Assembly: GCA_034520625.1 (NCBI GenBank)
Contig: JAXHNI010000004.1
Coordinates: forward strand, 62,001-126,000
Length of the DNA stretch: 64,000 bases
Direction of reading: 5' to 3'
Origin: JAANXG01 sp034520625
GTDB taxonomy: Bacteria > Pseudomonadota > Gammaproteobacteria > Arenicellales > JAANXG01
Under the pieces are notes generated by a model. That model made no database searches. It saw nothing but the letters and a program-made list of their open reading frames with translations, and was not told the DNA's origin. Shown here in pieces: positions 55,754 through 64,000 of the stretch (position 1 is the first letter of the stretch; each line of letters starts with the position of its first letter). A program made the translations under genes and the position numbers.

Positions 55754-56752
55754 ATGGCTTTTGGAAAATATCCCCAAACGCGTCAGCGCCGCATGCGCCG
55801 CGATGAATTTTCCCGCCGCCTGATGCGGGAAAACCGCCTGACCCTCGATGACCTGATCCAGCCGTACTTCGTCATTGAGGGCCGGGACGAAAGCGAGCCG
55901 GTGCCGTCCATGCCGGGGGTCCGGCGTCTCACCGTCGACCGCCTCGTCAAGGAGGTACGGCGGGTGGCCGGCCTGGGGATCCCCGCCGTGGCCCTGTTCC
56001 CGGTGGTGGGCGCCGACCGCAAGTCGGACAAGGCCGAGGAGGCCGGCAACCCCCACGGGCTGGTGCAGCGGGCGGTGCGCGCCCTGAAAGAGGCCGTGCC
56101 GGAGATCGGGGTGGTGACGGACGTGGCCCTGGATCCCTATACCAGCCACGGCCAGGACGGTTTGATCGACGATGCCGGCTATGTCGTCAACGACGCGACC
56201 ATCGATGTGCTGGTGGAACAGGCCCTGTCCCATGCCGAGGCCGGGGCGGACATCGTGGCGCCGTCGGACATGATGGACGGGCGTGTCGGCCGGATCAGGC
56301 AGGCCCTGGAGGATGAGCAGTTCCGCAATGTCCGGATCCTGGCGTACTCCGCCAAGTACGCTTCCGGTTTCTACGGCCCGTTCCGGGATGCCGTGGGCTC
56401 CGCCGGCGCCCTGGGGGGCGGCAACAAGTACACCTATCAGATGGACCCTGCCAACGGCGACGAGGCGCTGCGGGAGTTGGCCCTGGATATCGAAGAAGGC
56501 GCCGACATGGTGATGATCAAGCCCGGCATGCCGTATCTCGATATCGTGCGGCGCGCCAAGGACCGTTTTGGGGTGCCGACGCTGGTCTACCAGGTGTCCG
56601 GGGAATACGCCATGCTGTGCGCGGCATCCGAAAATGGTTGGCTGGACCACCGCCCGGTGGTCATGGAGGCGCTGACCGGCTTCAAGCGCGCCGGGGCGGA
56701 CGCGGTGCTCAGCTATTTCTCGACCCAGGTCGCGGAATGGCTGAATGAATGA
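55754..56752 (+). CDS. hemB: Delta-aminolevulinic acid dehydratase (porphobilinogen synthase)
   Basis: 332 residues. It condenses two 5-aminolevulinate molecules to porphobilinogen in haem synthesis. Features: RRMRRDEFSRRLMREN at the start, DLIQPYFVIEG, DVALDPYTSHGQDG (instead of the Cys-rich zinc loop, indicating a Mg2+-type enzyme), AYSAKYASGFYGPFRDA with the first Schiff-base Lys, and MIKPGMPYLDIV with the second. The stop overlaps the DUF971 start (ATGA). Confidence 0.97.
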   Translation: MAFGKYPQTRQRRMRRDEFSRRLMRENRLTLDDLIQPYFVIEGRDESEPVPSMPGVRRLTVDRLVKEVRRVAGLGIPAVALFPVVGADRKSDKAEEAGNPHGLVQRAVRALKEAVPEIGVVTDVALDPYTSHGQDGLIDDAGYVVNDATIDVLVEQALSHAEAGADIVAPSDMMDGRVGRIRQALEDEQFRNVRILAYSAKYASGFYGPFRDAVGSAGALGGGNKYTYQMDPANGDEALRELALDIEEGADMVMIKPGMPYLDIVRRAKDRFGVPTLVYQVSGEYAMLCAASENGWLDHRPVVMEALTGFKRAGADAVLSYFSTQVAEWLNE

Positions 56753-57153
56753 TGACAATGACTGAAGAAGCGCCAAGACCGACTGACATCCGGCTGAAGC
56801 AGCAGTCGCGGATTCTCGAGATCAGTTTCGAGGACGGCAATACCTTCCACCTGCCCTGCGAGTACCTGCGGGTGTATTCCCCGTCGGCGGAGGTCCAGGG
56901 CCATGGCCCCGGCCAGGAGGTGCTGCAGGTGGGCAAGGAGCGGGTCAACATCGAGTCCATCGAGCCGGTGGGTACTTATGCGGTGACTTTGAAGTTCGAC
57001 GACGGCCACGATACCGGTATTTATTCCTGGAAGTACCTGCACCGGCTGGCGGTCAACCGCGGCCGGTACTGGCGGGACTACCTGCGGCGGCTGTACGACG
57101 CCGGACAGGGGCGCGTGCCGCAGCCCTACGACGAATGGATGGTCGATGACTGA
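56749..57153 (+). CDS. DUF971 domain-containing protein
   Basis: 134 residues. The fold matches the DUF971/gamma-butyrobetaine hydroxylase N-terminal-like domain: PTDIRLKQQSRILEISFEDG, LPCEYLRVYSPSAEVQG, VTLKFDDGHDTGIYSWKYL. In Gammaproteobacteria this small protein is often encoded next to ubi genes. The function is unknown. It overlaps hemB by 4 bp and ubiE by 8 bp. Confidence 0.92.
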   Translation: MMTMTEEAPRPTDIRLKQQSRILEISFEDGNTFHLPCEYLRVYSPSAEVQGHGPGQEVLQVGKERVNIESIEPVGTYAVTLKFDDGHDTGIYSWKYLHRLAVNRGRYWRDYLRRLYDAGQGRVPQPYDEWMVDD

Positions 57154-57892
57154 CTCCAAGACGCATTTCGGCGACCGCGAAGTACCGGAGGAACGGAAGA
57201 CGTCGCTGGTGGCGGACGTGTTCCGCTCGGTGGCCGGGAAGTACGATCTGATGAATGACTTGATGTCGTTCGGTATCCATCGTATCTGGAAGCGCTATAC
57301 CATCCAGCGTGCGGCGGTACGTCCCGGCCAGTGCGTCCTGGATGTCGCAGCGGGGACCGGTGACCTGGCCAAGGGCTATGGATACCGGCTGAGAGGCCGG
57401 GGCGAGCTGGTGGTGACCGACATCAACGAGGCCATGCTGGCGCTGGGCCGCGAGGCGTTGACCGAAGCCGGGCTGGTGGGCAACGTTCATTACGTGCGCT
57501 GTGACGCCGAAACACTGCCCTTCGCCGACAACCGCTTCGACCTCGCCAGCATCGGCTTCGGGCTGCGCAACGTGACCCGGCAGCAGCGGGCGCTGGAATC
57601 CATGTACCGCTGCCTGCGCCCGGGCGGGCGGGTGCTGATCCTGGAGTTCTCCCGGCCGACGACGGAAATGATCCGCATGCTTTACGATGCTTATTCCTAC
57701 AACGCGCTGCCCAAGCTCGGCCACTGGGTCGCCGGGGACGAGGACAGCTACCGGTATCTCGTCGAGTCCATTCGCCGCCAACCGCCCCAGGAGGAGCTGG
57801 CGGACATGATGGCGGCGGCCGGGTTCGAGCGGGTGTACTACCACAACCTCAGCGGCGGCATCGTTGCACTCCACATGGGCTGCAAGCTATGA
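57146..57892 (+). CDS. ubiE: Ubiquinone/menaquinone C-methyltransferase UbiE
   Basis: 248 residues. SAM-dependent C-methylation of the benzoquinol ring in ubiquinone (and menaquinone) synthesis. Features: VAGKYDLMNDLMSFGIHRIWKR, motif I VLDVAAGTGDLAKGY, GFGLRNVTRQQRALE, RVLILEFSRPT and the final GGIVALHMGCKL. It overlaps ubiJ by 4 bp. Confidence 0.98.
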   Translation: MTDSKTHFGDREVPEERKTSLVADVFRSVAGKYDLMNDLMSFGIHRIWKRYTIQRAAVRPGQCVLDVAAGTGDLAKGYGYRLRGRGELVVTDINEAMLALGREALTEAGLVGNVHYVRCDAETLPFADNRFDLASIGFGLRNVTRQQRALESMYRCLRPGGRVLILEFSRPTTEMIRMLYDAYSYNALPKLGHWVAGDEDSYRYLVESIRRQPPQEELADMMAAAGFERVYYHNLSGGIVALHMGCKL

Positions 57893-58485
57893 GTATATTG
57901 TTCGATCCCCTGCAGGCCGCGGTTCGGCGGGCGCTGGAATTCGATCCCGATACCCGAGAGCGTATCCGGGAGCTGGACGGCCGGGTCGTGGAGGTCGTGT
58001 TCACGGGACTGGAACAGACCCTGTGCGTCGCCATCGACCAGGGCGCCGTACTGTTCTGCCGGACGGCGGAACGGGAACCGGATCTTCGGCTGACGGGCAC
58101 CCCGATCGCATTCGCGCGCTACGTCATGGCGCCGGACCGGGTGGAGATTACCGAGAGCGGCATCAAGATCGAAGGTGACATTGGCCTGGCGCAGCGTTTC
58201 ACGGGCATCCTGCGACGTCTGGACATTGACTGGGAGGAATGGGCATCCCGCTACGTGGGCGACGTGCTGGCATACCGTGCCGGCCGCTTCGCGGAAGAGT
58301 TTCGTGGCTGGGCGCGGCACGGCAGCCGCCAGTTCCGGCAGGACGTCAGCGAGTATCTCCAGGAGGAGCTGAGGGTGCTCGCGCCCCGTGAGCGGGTCAC
58401 GCGCCTGATGAACGATGTCGATACGACCCGCTCCGACGTGGAGCGGCTCGAGCAGCGCATCAGGCGCCTGCGACGCGCTCCGTAA
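57889..58485 (+). CDS. ubiJ: Ubiquinone biosynthesis accessory factor UbiJ (SCP2 domain)
   Basis: 198 residues. The N-terminal SCP2-like lipid-binding domain contains LAIDQGAVLFC-like and LRLTGTPIAFARYVMA segments; the C-terminal half is a helical and coiled-coil tail (VTRLMNDVDTTRSDVERLEQ). UbiJ binds ubiquinone precursors in the Ubi complex with UbiK. The ubiE-ubiJ-ubiB order is the standard gammaproteobacterial one. Confidence 0.93.
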   Translation: MSILFDPLQAAVRRALEFDPDTRERIRELDGRVVEVVFTGLEQTLCVAIDQGAVLFCRTAEREPDLRLTGTPIAFARYVMAPDRVEITESGIKIEGDIGLAQRFTGILRRLDIDWEEWASRYVGDVLAYRAGRFAEEFRGWARHGSRQFRQDVSEYLQEELRVLAPRERVTRLMNDVDTTRSDVERLEQRIRRLRRAP

Positions 58486-58499
58486 ACCGCGGCCTCCGA

Positions 58500-60140
58500 A
58501 TGCGCCTGTTCCGGATTCTTCGTATCACCCAGGTCATGATCAAGCATGGCCTGGACGACTTGGTGGCGAGCGTACCTTTATTTCAGCCCTATCGGTTCAT
58601 GCTCAAGCTCCGGCCCTGGAGCTGGGGACGCGAGCCGATGGGGCCTCGGGGGCAGCGCATCCGCGAGGCGCTGGAGGAGCTGGGCCCGATATTCGTCAAG
58701 TTCGGCCAGATGCTGTCCAGCCGTCCTGATCTGCTGCCGGAGGACATCGCCTCGGAGCTGGGGCGCCTCCAGGACCGCGTGCCGCCGTTTCCGGGCGAGG
58801 TGGCTAAGGGCATCATCGAGCAATCCTACGGCGAGCCGCTTTCCGCGCATTTCGCCCGGTTCGATACCGAGCCGCTGGCCTCCGCCTCGGTGGCCCAGGC
58901 CCATACGGCCCAGCTTCTGGACGGTACTGAGGTGGTGGTGAAGGTTCTGCGGCCGGGTATAGATCGGGTGATCGACCGGGATCTCGATCTGCTGTACACC
59001 ATGGCCCGTCTCGCCTACCGGTACTGGGACGAGGGTCCGCGGCTGCGGCCGATCGAGGTCGTGGAGGAGTACGACAAAACCATCCACGACGAGCTGGACC
59101 TGGCGCGCGAGGCCGCCAACGCCAGCCAGCTCAAGGCGAATTTCGCCGATTCCGACCTGCTCTACGTCCCCGAGGTGTACTGGGAACATACCCGGCGGGG
59201 CGTGATGGTGATGGAGTACATCGACGGCATACCGATTCGCGAAGTGGAACGCCTCAAGGCCGTCGGCATCGACATGCGGACTTTGGCCCACAACGGCGTC
59301 GAGATATTCTTCACCCAGGCTTTCCGGGACGGCTTTTTCCATGCCGACATGCATCCCGGCAATATCTTTGTGTCCGAGGAGGGTCAGTACCGGGCCATCG
59401 ACTTCGGAATCATGGGCACCCTCGGCGAGGAGGACAAGCGCTACCTCGCGGAGAACTTCCTGGCTTTCTTTCACCGCGACTACCGAGCCGTGGCCAAGGC
59501 GCACCTGCGGGCGGGATGGGTGCCGGCCCATACCCGGGTGGAGGAGTTCGAAGCGGCCATCCGCACGGTGTGCGAACCCATATTCGCCAAACCCATCAGC
59601 GAAATCTCCTTCGGCCGCTTCGTCATGCAACTGTTCCAGACCGCGCGCCGCTTCGACATGCCGGTGCAGCCGCAGCTCGTGCTCCTGCAGAAAACCCTGC
59701 TCAACATCGAAGGCCTCGGCCGGCGCCTGTATCCGGAGCTCGATCTGTGGGAGACGGCGAAGCCGTACCTGGAGCGCTGGATGTCCGAGCAGGTGGGGTA
59801 TCACGCATTTATTGACGGGATGAAACGGGAGCTGCCGCAGCTGGGGTCGATACTTCCAGAGATGCCCCGGCTGGTGCACGCGTACCTGGAGCACGCGGCC
59901 CAGGACGCCAACACCCGCAAGCACGAGATTGAAGCGCTGAAGGACATGCGGCGCGACATCAGCCGCGGCCAGCGCCGGCACTACTTCGTCACCATCGGAT
60001 CGGTGCTGGTGCTGGGGGCGCTCGTGGTGAGCGGCCTGGACGGTTATGCCCCGGTCATGGTCGGTAATGTACCGCTTTTGAGCTGGCTCGCGGGCGGCGT
60101 CGGCGCCGCCCTGCTGGCCCTGGGCTGGCCACGGCGCTGA
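58500..60140 (+). CDS. ubiB: Ubiquinone biosynthesis regulatory protein kinase UbiB
   Basis: 546 residues. An atypical kinase/ATPase of the ADCK family needed for ubiquinone synthesis. Its KxGQ motif is in GPIFVKFGQMLSSRPDLLP, with the Ala-rich loop ASASVAQAHTA and kinase-like HADMHPGNIF plus AIDFGIMG. Two C-terminal membrane segments (about 500-520 and 524-541) anchor it in the inner membrane. It ends the hemB-DUF971-ubiEJB operon. Confidence 0.98.
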   Translation: MRLFRILRITQVMIKHGLDDLVASVPLFQPYRFMLKLRPWSWGREPMGPRGQRIREALEELGPIFVKFGQMLSSRPDLLPEDIASELGRLQDRVPPFPGEVAKGIIEQSYGEPLSAHFARFDTEPLASASVAQAHTAQLLDGTEVVVKVLRPGIDRVIDRDLDLLYTMARLAYRYWDEGPRLRPIEVVEEYDKTIHDELDLAREAANASQLKANFADSDLLYVPEVYWEHTRRGVMVMEYIDGIPIREVERLKAVGIDMRTLAHNGVEIFFTQAFRDGFFHADMHPGNIFVSEEGQYRAIDFGIMGTLGEEDKRYLAENFLAFFHRDYRAVAKAHLRAGWVPAHTRVEEFEAAIRTVCEPIFAKPISEISFGRFVMQLFQTARRFDMPVQPQLVLLQKTLLNIEGLGRRLYPELDLWETAKPYLERWMSEQVGYHAFIDGMKRELPQLGSILPEMPRLVHAYLEHAAQDANTRKHEIEALKDMRRDISRGQRRHYFVTIGSVLVLGALVVSGLDGYAPVMVGNVPLLSWLAGGVGAALLALGWPRR

Positions 60141-60225
60141 AAGCCGGGGACCGTGGTTCGGGAATCATTCCCGGCGGCCAACGGCCTTGCCCCGGTGACC
60201 CTGGAAAACTCGCATGACCGGGGGG

Positions 60226-60331
60226 CCGGTGCCGGGGGCCATCCCCCAGGGCCGCTGTAAATACATCCGTGTACGCTCTGGCTCAAACATCCTTGTTTTC
60301 GACAGCCCTGGGGAACGGCCCCCGACACCGG
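60226..60331. repeat. Constant-core, variable-arm stem-loop repeat, copy 3
   Basis: Fifteen-bp arms CCGGTGCCGGGGGCC (60226-60240) and 60317-60331, one mismatch, around the conserved core (60247-60310, contains GCTGTAAATACATCCGTGTA and GCTCTGGCTCAAAC). It lies in the 464-bp gap 60141-60604 between ubiB and the DUF2147 gene, together with the REP-like repeat at 60490. Confidence 0.78.
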
Positions 60332-60489
60332 CTGAATTCCCGATGCTCTCGAACCCGATTATGATGGGCGGGTCGGCTGAATGGTGCAGTGTCAGGGTTG
60401 ATACGAAAAAACGAAGCCTCAATCGGCGAGGTAGCTCGCCCCCTACGCGGGGGCTGTTGACCCGAGGCCAGCCCTCTGGCCGATGAGGC

Positions 60490-60537
60490 GTGGGTCACCC
60501 TCCAGGGCTGACATGTCAGGCGTAAAGCCTGACCCAC
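60490..60537. repeat. REP/BIME-like repeat, copy 5
   Basis: Contains GTCAGGC-GTAAA-GCCTGAC followed by CCACATGGG; its left half (GTGGGTCACCCTCCAGGGCTGAC) is degenerate. Same family as 52810-52858. Confidence 0.7.
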
Positions 60538-60604
60538 ATGGGTTTTACCGGTCCGCCAATGATCGATTTTCGTCGAATCAAGCTCAGTGGCGGGCCGGCC
60601 GCGA

Positions 60605-61099
60605 TCAGCTTTCCGGGCAGCCGATGTCGATGTCTTCGGGCCGGGTCCAGGTTTCGGACTTGCCGAACAGGGGGATGCCGATATACCCGCGTATGGACAC
60701 CGTCCCGTCATCCCCGGCATCCAGGTAGGCCCGGTAGTGCTTGCCGTCCTTCGGGTTGTAGACATGGCCGAATGCCCACGTATTCCGGTCCGTGCGCTTG
60801 AGCCCGGTGAACACCTCGATGCCGCACAGGGGGCGGTCGCGCAGCGAAGCCTCCGGGTTTTCCGGGTCCCGCTTCAGCTTCCCCTCGTCATTGTAAGGCT
60901 TCCTCAGCCAGGCGATGCGGCCGCAGAGCTCCGGTTCCCCGTGCTCCCCGCATTCGTACACGTCGATGACGGCGCCTTTCTTCCCCGTGAGCCACGGACC
61001 GAGAATGCTGTCCACCTCGACCCGGGAGTCCGCGTGCACGCCGGCGGCGAGAACAACGGCCGTACTGCCGGCGAGCGCGGCTTTCAGGAGTCTATGCAT
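60605..61099 (-). CDS. DUF2147 domain-containing secreted protein
   Basis: 164 residues with a signal peptide (LKAALAGSTAVVLAAGVHA). The mature part fits DUF2147: GPWLTGKKGAVIDVYECGEHGEPELCGRIAWLRKP, then DRPLCGIEVFTGLKRT and WAFGHVYNPKDGKHYRAYL, ending RGYIGIPLFGKSETWTRPE. These are small periplasmic lipocalin-like proteins, sometimes linked to stress; the function is not established. It lies upstream of nothing on its own strand and is 24 bp downstream of the RND gene, so the two may be co-transcribed. Confidence 0.93.
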   Translation of the reverse strand: MHRLLKAALAGSTAVVLAAGVHADSRVEVDSILGPWLTGKKGAVIDVYECGEHGEPELCGRIAWLRKPYNDEGKLKRDPENPEASLRDRPLCGIEVFTGLKRTDRNTWAFGHVYNPKDGKHYRAYLDAGDDGTVSIRGYIGIPLFGKSETWTRPEDIDIGCPES

Positions 61100-61123
61100 C
61101 GGTTTCCCCCGGACTGATGAATG

Positions 61124-64000
61124 TTACTGAGCGTGTCGCGGCGCCGTTCCGGCAAGCCGGCCCCCGACCCGTTTCAGGTCCTCGAGGAGCAGGTAGGCGA
61201 CGGGTACCAGCAGAAGCGAGACGAAGGTAGCGAACAATATCCCAAAACCCAGGGATACCGCCATGGGTATCAGGAACTGGGCCTGGGTGCTCTGCTCGAA
61301 AATCAGCGGTACGAGGCCGGCGAAGGTGGTAAGCGAGGTGAGCAGTATGGCCCGGAAGCGGGCCGCTCCGGCGCTTCTGACGGCGTCGGCCAGCACCATG
61401 CCCTCGCGGCGGCGACGATTGACCCAGTCCACCAGCACCAGGCTGTCGTTCACCACCACCCCGGCGAGCGCGAGCATGCCCATGATGCTCATGATGCTCA
61501 GGTTCATGCCCATGATCATGTGGCCCGCCACGGCGCCCACCAGGCTGAACGGGATGGCCGCCATGACGATCAGGGGTTGTATATAGGACCGGAACGGAAT
61601 GGCGAGCAGCGAGTAGATCACAAACAGCACGAATGTCGCCCCGATGTTGAGGCTCTGGAAGGACTCGCGCTGCTCCCGCAGCTCGCCCTCCTGGGAGTAG
61701 CGCACGCCCGGGAAGTCCCGCAGGATCTCGTCCAGGTACGGTATGAGGTCGGCGACCACCGTGTTCAGATTGCCCCGGGCCTTGTCGATGTCGGCCTGGA
61801 CGTTCACCGTCCGCTGCTGGTCGACCCGCCTGATGGTGGCGAACCCGATACCGAGCTCCGCATCCGCCACGTTGGTGAAGGGTACACGGGCGCCGGTTCC
61901 GGTTCGGATCCCCATGGTACCCAGGCTGGCCGGTGAGCTGCGCTCGTCTTCGGGATAACGCACCATGACACGGACATCCTCGCGGCCGCGCTGAATGCGC
62001 TGGGCCTCGGCGCCGAAGAACGCCTGGCGCACCTGGCGGCCGAGATCCCCGGCGGACAGGCCGAGGAGCTCGGCTTCGGGCTTGATGGTGAGCTGGATTT
62101 CCGGCTTGCCCTCGTCCAGCGAATCCTGGATGTCGAACACGCCGGGGTAAGTCGCCAGCCGCTCCCGGAGACGGTCGGCGACTTCCTCCAGGGTCGAGAA
62201 GTCCGATCCTTCGAGTTGGATATCGATGGGAGCGCCGCCGCGCCCGAGCTCGGCACGATAGGTCAGCTCCCTGGCGCCCGGTATGATACCGACCCGGGTG
62301 CGCAGCTCCTGGACCAGCGCATTGGTTCGCACGTCGACCTTGCGGGTTTCCGGCGGCTCGAGCTCCAGGCTGACCTGGCCGATGTGGGGCTGGCCGCTGG
62401 AAGGCGCACCGCCGCCCGCCCAACCGATGCTCACCATCACGTTCCGGATCACGCTTTCGCCGGTGCGGGGGTCGCGGTACTCCTCCCGCATCGCCCGGGC
62501 GATGCCGGCAATGCGGTGGATATGTCCGGCCGTGGTTTCGACGGCGGTGCCCACCGGCATCTCGAGGGAAACCTGGGCGGTCTCTGATTCCACCCGCGGA
62601 AAGAACGTGAAGCCGTAGCGCCCGCTGATCACGAAGCTGAGTATGATGAAGGAGACTCCGACGAACAGCGCGAGAGTCAGGTACCGTCGCTTCAGGGCTC
62701 CAGTCAGGACCGGCTGGTAAATACCGCGGACCAATCGTTCCAGGCCGTCGGCCACGCGCTGCTGCAGCTGCACCAGGATGTTCTCGCGCGCTTCCCTGGC
62801 CCGCACGTGCTTCATATGCGCCGGCAGGATGAGCTTCGATTCCACCAGCGAGAACAGCAGCACGGGTATGACCACCAGGGGAATCTGGGCGAATATGTCG
62901 CCGCGGGCGCCCTCGATCATGAGCAGCGGAGCGAACGCGGCGACGGTGGTGAGCACACCGAACGTGACCGGGACGGCGATTTCCCGGGTGCCCGAGATGG
63001 CACCTTCCAGCGGATCATCGCCGCGGCGCAGGTGGCTGTAGATGTTCTCGCCCGTCACGATGGCGTCGTCCACGACGATGCCCAGCACCAGGATGAATGC
63101 GAACAGGCTGATCAGGTTGATGGTGACGCCGAGCACCGGCATGAGCGCCAGTGCGCCCATGAAGCTGACAGGGATGCCGATGCATACCCATACCGCCACG
63201 GAGAACCTGAGGAACAGCGCCAGCAGCAGGAAAATCAACAGCCCGCCCAGCATGGCGCTCTCTACCAGAGTGTTGAGGCGCAGCTCGACGATGCGCGACT
63301 GGTCGCGCCAGTATGCGAGCTCCACCCCCGGCGGCATGGCCGGCCGTTGTGTTTCCACATATTCCCGCACGGATTTGCCGGTGGCGATGGCGCTCTGGTC
63401 GCCGGTTCGATAGACCTCCATCAGTACAGCCGGCTTGCCGTTGAACTCGGCGTACAGTGGATCCTCCTCGAAGCCGTCCATCACCCGTGCGATCTCCCCG
63501 AGTGTCAGACGAGTGCCGTCGATCCGCGTTCTCACCACGATGCGCTCGAAATCCCGCTTCGTATAAGCCTGTCCCTTCGTCCGCAGCAGGATCTCGCCGC
63601 CGTCGGACTTGATGGAGCCGGCGGGCAGGTCCACCGAGGAGCGCTGCACGGCCTCGACGATGGCATCGAAGGTAAGCCCGTAGCGGTCCAGGGAGTCTTC
63701 CGAGACCTCGATGGAAATCTCGTAGTCGCGCACCGCCTGGAGCTCCACCTGGGTGATCCCGGGCAGCGCCAGCAGGTCGTCGCGGATGCGCTCGCCGAGG
63801 CGGCGCAGGTCGGACTCCGGCAGCTCGCCCGCCGCCACCACGCTGATGACATTGCGGCGGAACTGCAGAACGCTGTAGCTCGGCCGTTCCGCGTCGTCAG
63901 GAAACGTGGAGATGGCGTCCACCCGGTTCTTGACATCGTCCAGCATGTCCCGGGGGGCGGTGTTGCGGTCCAGCTCGATGCGAAGCTGCCCGGTGCCTTC
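61124..64000 (-). CDS. RND-family efflux transporter permease, N-terminus beyond the window
   Basis: The frame is open to the right edge, giving at least 958 residues; the start is outside. It is an inner-membrane proton-driven pump of the AcrB/HAE1-like RND family. Visible parts: periplasmic porter domains (NVISVVAAGELPESDLRRLGE, VQRSSVDLPAGSIKSDGG), membrane helix 4 with the proton-relay pair in GIVVDDAIVTGENI, and a second half with MNLSIMSIMGMLALAGVVVNDSLVLVDWVN. The absent N-terminus, membrane-fusion protein and regulator probably lie to the right. It is convergent with ubiB, across the repeat-containing gap and the DUF2147 gene. Confidence 0.95.
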   Translation of the reverse strand, partial: EGTGQLRIELDRNTAPRDMLDDVKNRVDAISTFPDDAERPSYSVLQFRRNVISVVAAGELPESDLRRLGERIRDDLLALPGITQVELQAVRDYEISIEVSEDSLDRYGLTFDAIVEAVQRSSVDLPAGSIKSDGGEILLRTKGQAYTKRDFERIVVRTRIDGTRLTLGEIARVMDGFEEDPLYAEFNGKPAVLMEVYRTGDQSAIATGKSVREYVETQRPAMPPGVELAYWRDQSRIVELRLNTLVESAMLGGLLIFLLLALFLRFSVAVWVCIGIPVSFMGALALMPVLGVTINLISLFAFILVLGIVVDDAIVTGENIYSHLRRGDDPLEGAISGTREIAVPVTFGVLTTVAAFAPLLMIEGARGDIFAQIPLVVIPVLLFSLVESKLILPAHMKHVRAREARENILVQLQQRVADGLERLVRGIYQPVLTGALKRRYLTLALFVGVSFIILSFVISGRYGFTFFPRVESETAQVSLEMPVGTAVETTAGHIHRIAGIARAMREEYRDPRTGESVIRNVMVSIGWAGGGAPSSGQPHIGQVSLELEPPETRKVDVRTNALVQELRTRVGIIPGARELTYRAELGRGGAPIDIQLEGSDFSTLEEVADRLRERLATYPGVFDIQDSLDEGKPEIQLTIKPEAELLGLSAGDLGRQVRQAFFGAEAQRIQRGREDVRVMVRYPEDERSSPASLGTMGIRTGTGARVPFTNVADAELGIGFATIRRVDQQRTVNVQADIDKARGNLNTVVADLIPYLDEILRDFPGVRYSQEGELREQRESFQSLNIGATFVLFVIYSLLAIPFRSYIQPLIVMAAIPFSLVGAVAGHMIMGMNLSIMSIMGMLALAGVVVNDSLVLVDWVNRRRREGMVLADAVRSAGAARFRAILLTSLTTFAGLVPLIFEQSTQAQFLIPMAVSLGFGILFATFVSLLLVPVAYLLLEDLKRVGGRLAGTAPRHAQ

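Overview
This 64 kb window looks like chromosomal DNA of a GC-rich gammaproteobacterium. The best evidence is the ubiE-ubiJ-ubiB order at 57146-60140, which is typical of Gammaproteobacteria. Energy-related genes (membrane H+-pyrophosphatase, pyrophosphate-dependent phosphofructokinase, c-type cytochromes, a YeeE/YedE-type transporter, a DsrE domain) would suit a Chromatiales-like or marine lineage, but that placement is inference. No tRNA, rRNA, CRISPR array or prophage was seen. Both ends cut through genes.

Layout. 1-8977: a Tm-1-like pair, a large flotillin, two SRPBCC proteins (one fused to a quinone reductase) and a catabolic run of FAH-family hydrolase, alpha/beta hydrolase and amidohydrolase. 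9218-19880: small accessory units, namely an AraC regulator diverging from an AhpD-like protein, a DUF3179 protein, ArsS plus a DoxX-like protein, a kinase-less sensor, a cytochrome c, a DUF302 protein, a YeeE/YedE transporter, an ECF sigma/anti-sigma pair and a periplasmic protease. 20113-26344: a porin, a TPR-sulfotransferase, a metzincin-like protein, and a second ECF sigma factor followed by an anti-sigma-like protein fused to a DsrE domain. 26405-30262: a solute symporter diverging from two secreted proteins with long Cys-Asn-Pro arrays (one also a c-type cytochrome) and a His-rich protein. 30615-37632: a complete histidine utilisation locus (hutI-hutH-hutG-hutU, with hutF divergent).

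37701-49615: an unrecognised gene, ettA, a flippase-like membrane protein, a three-lipoprotein group around a DUF6502-type protein that shares a 17-bp palindromic operator, then a membrane protein, an SDR, a sulfotransferase and an MFS transporter. 49951-60140: pyrophosphate enzymes (ppa, hppA, pfp), a MATE exporter, and a hemB-DUF971-ubiE-ubiJ-ubiB operon. 60605-64000: a DUF2147 protein and the C-terminal part of an RND efflux pump.

Intergenic DNA is rich in dispersed repeats: a two-hairpin REP/BIME-like family (5 copies), a palindrome of about 27 bp around GTCAGACTC, a stem-loop with constant core and variable arms (3 copies), and a non-coding MITE-like element with 29-bp perfect terminal inverted repeats. 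Several genes take their stop codon from such repeats. The most unusual material is the CNPC-array locus (28131-30262) and the DUF6502/operator/lipoprotein group (41862-45224).
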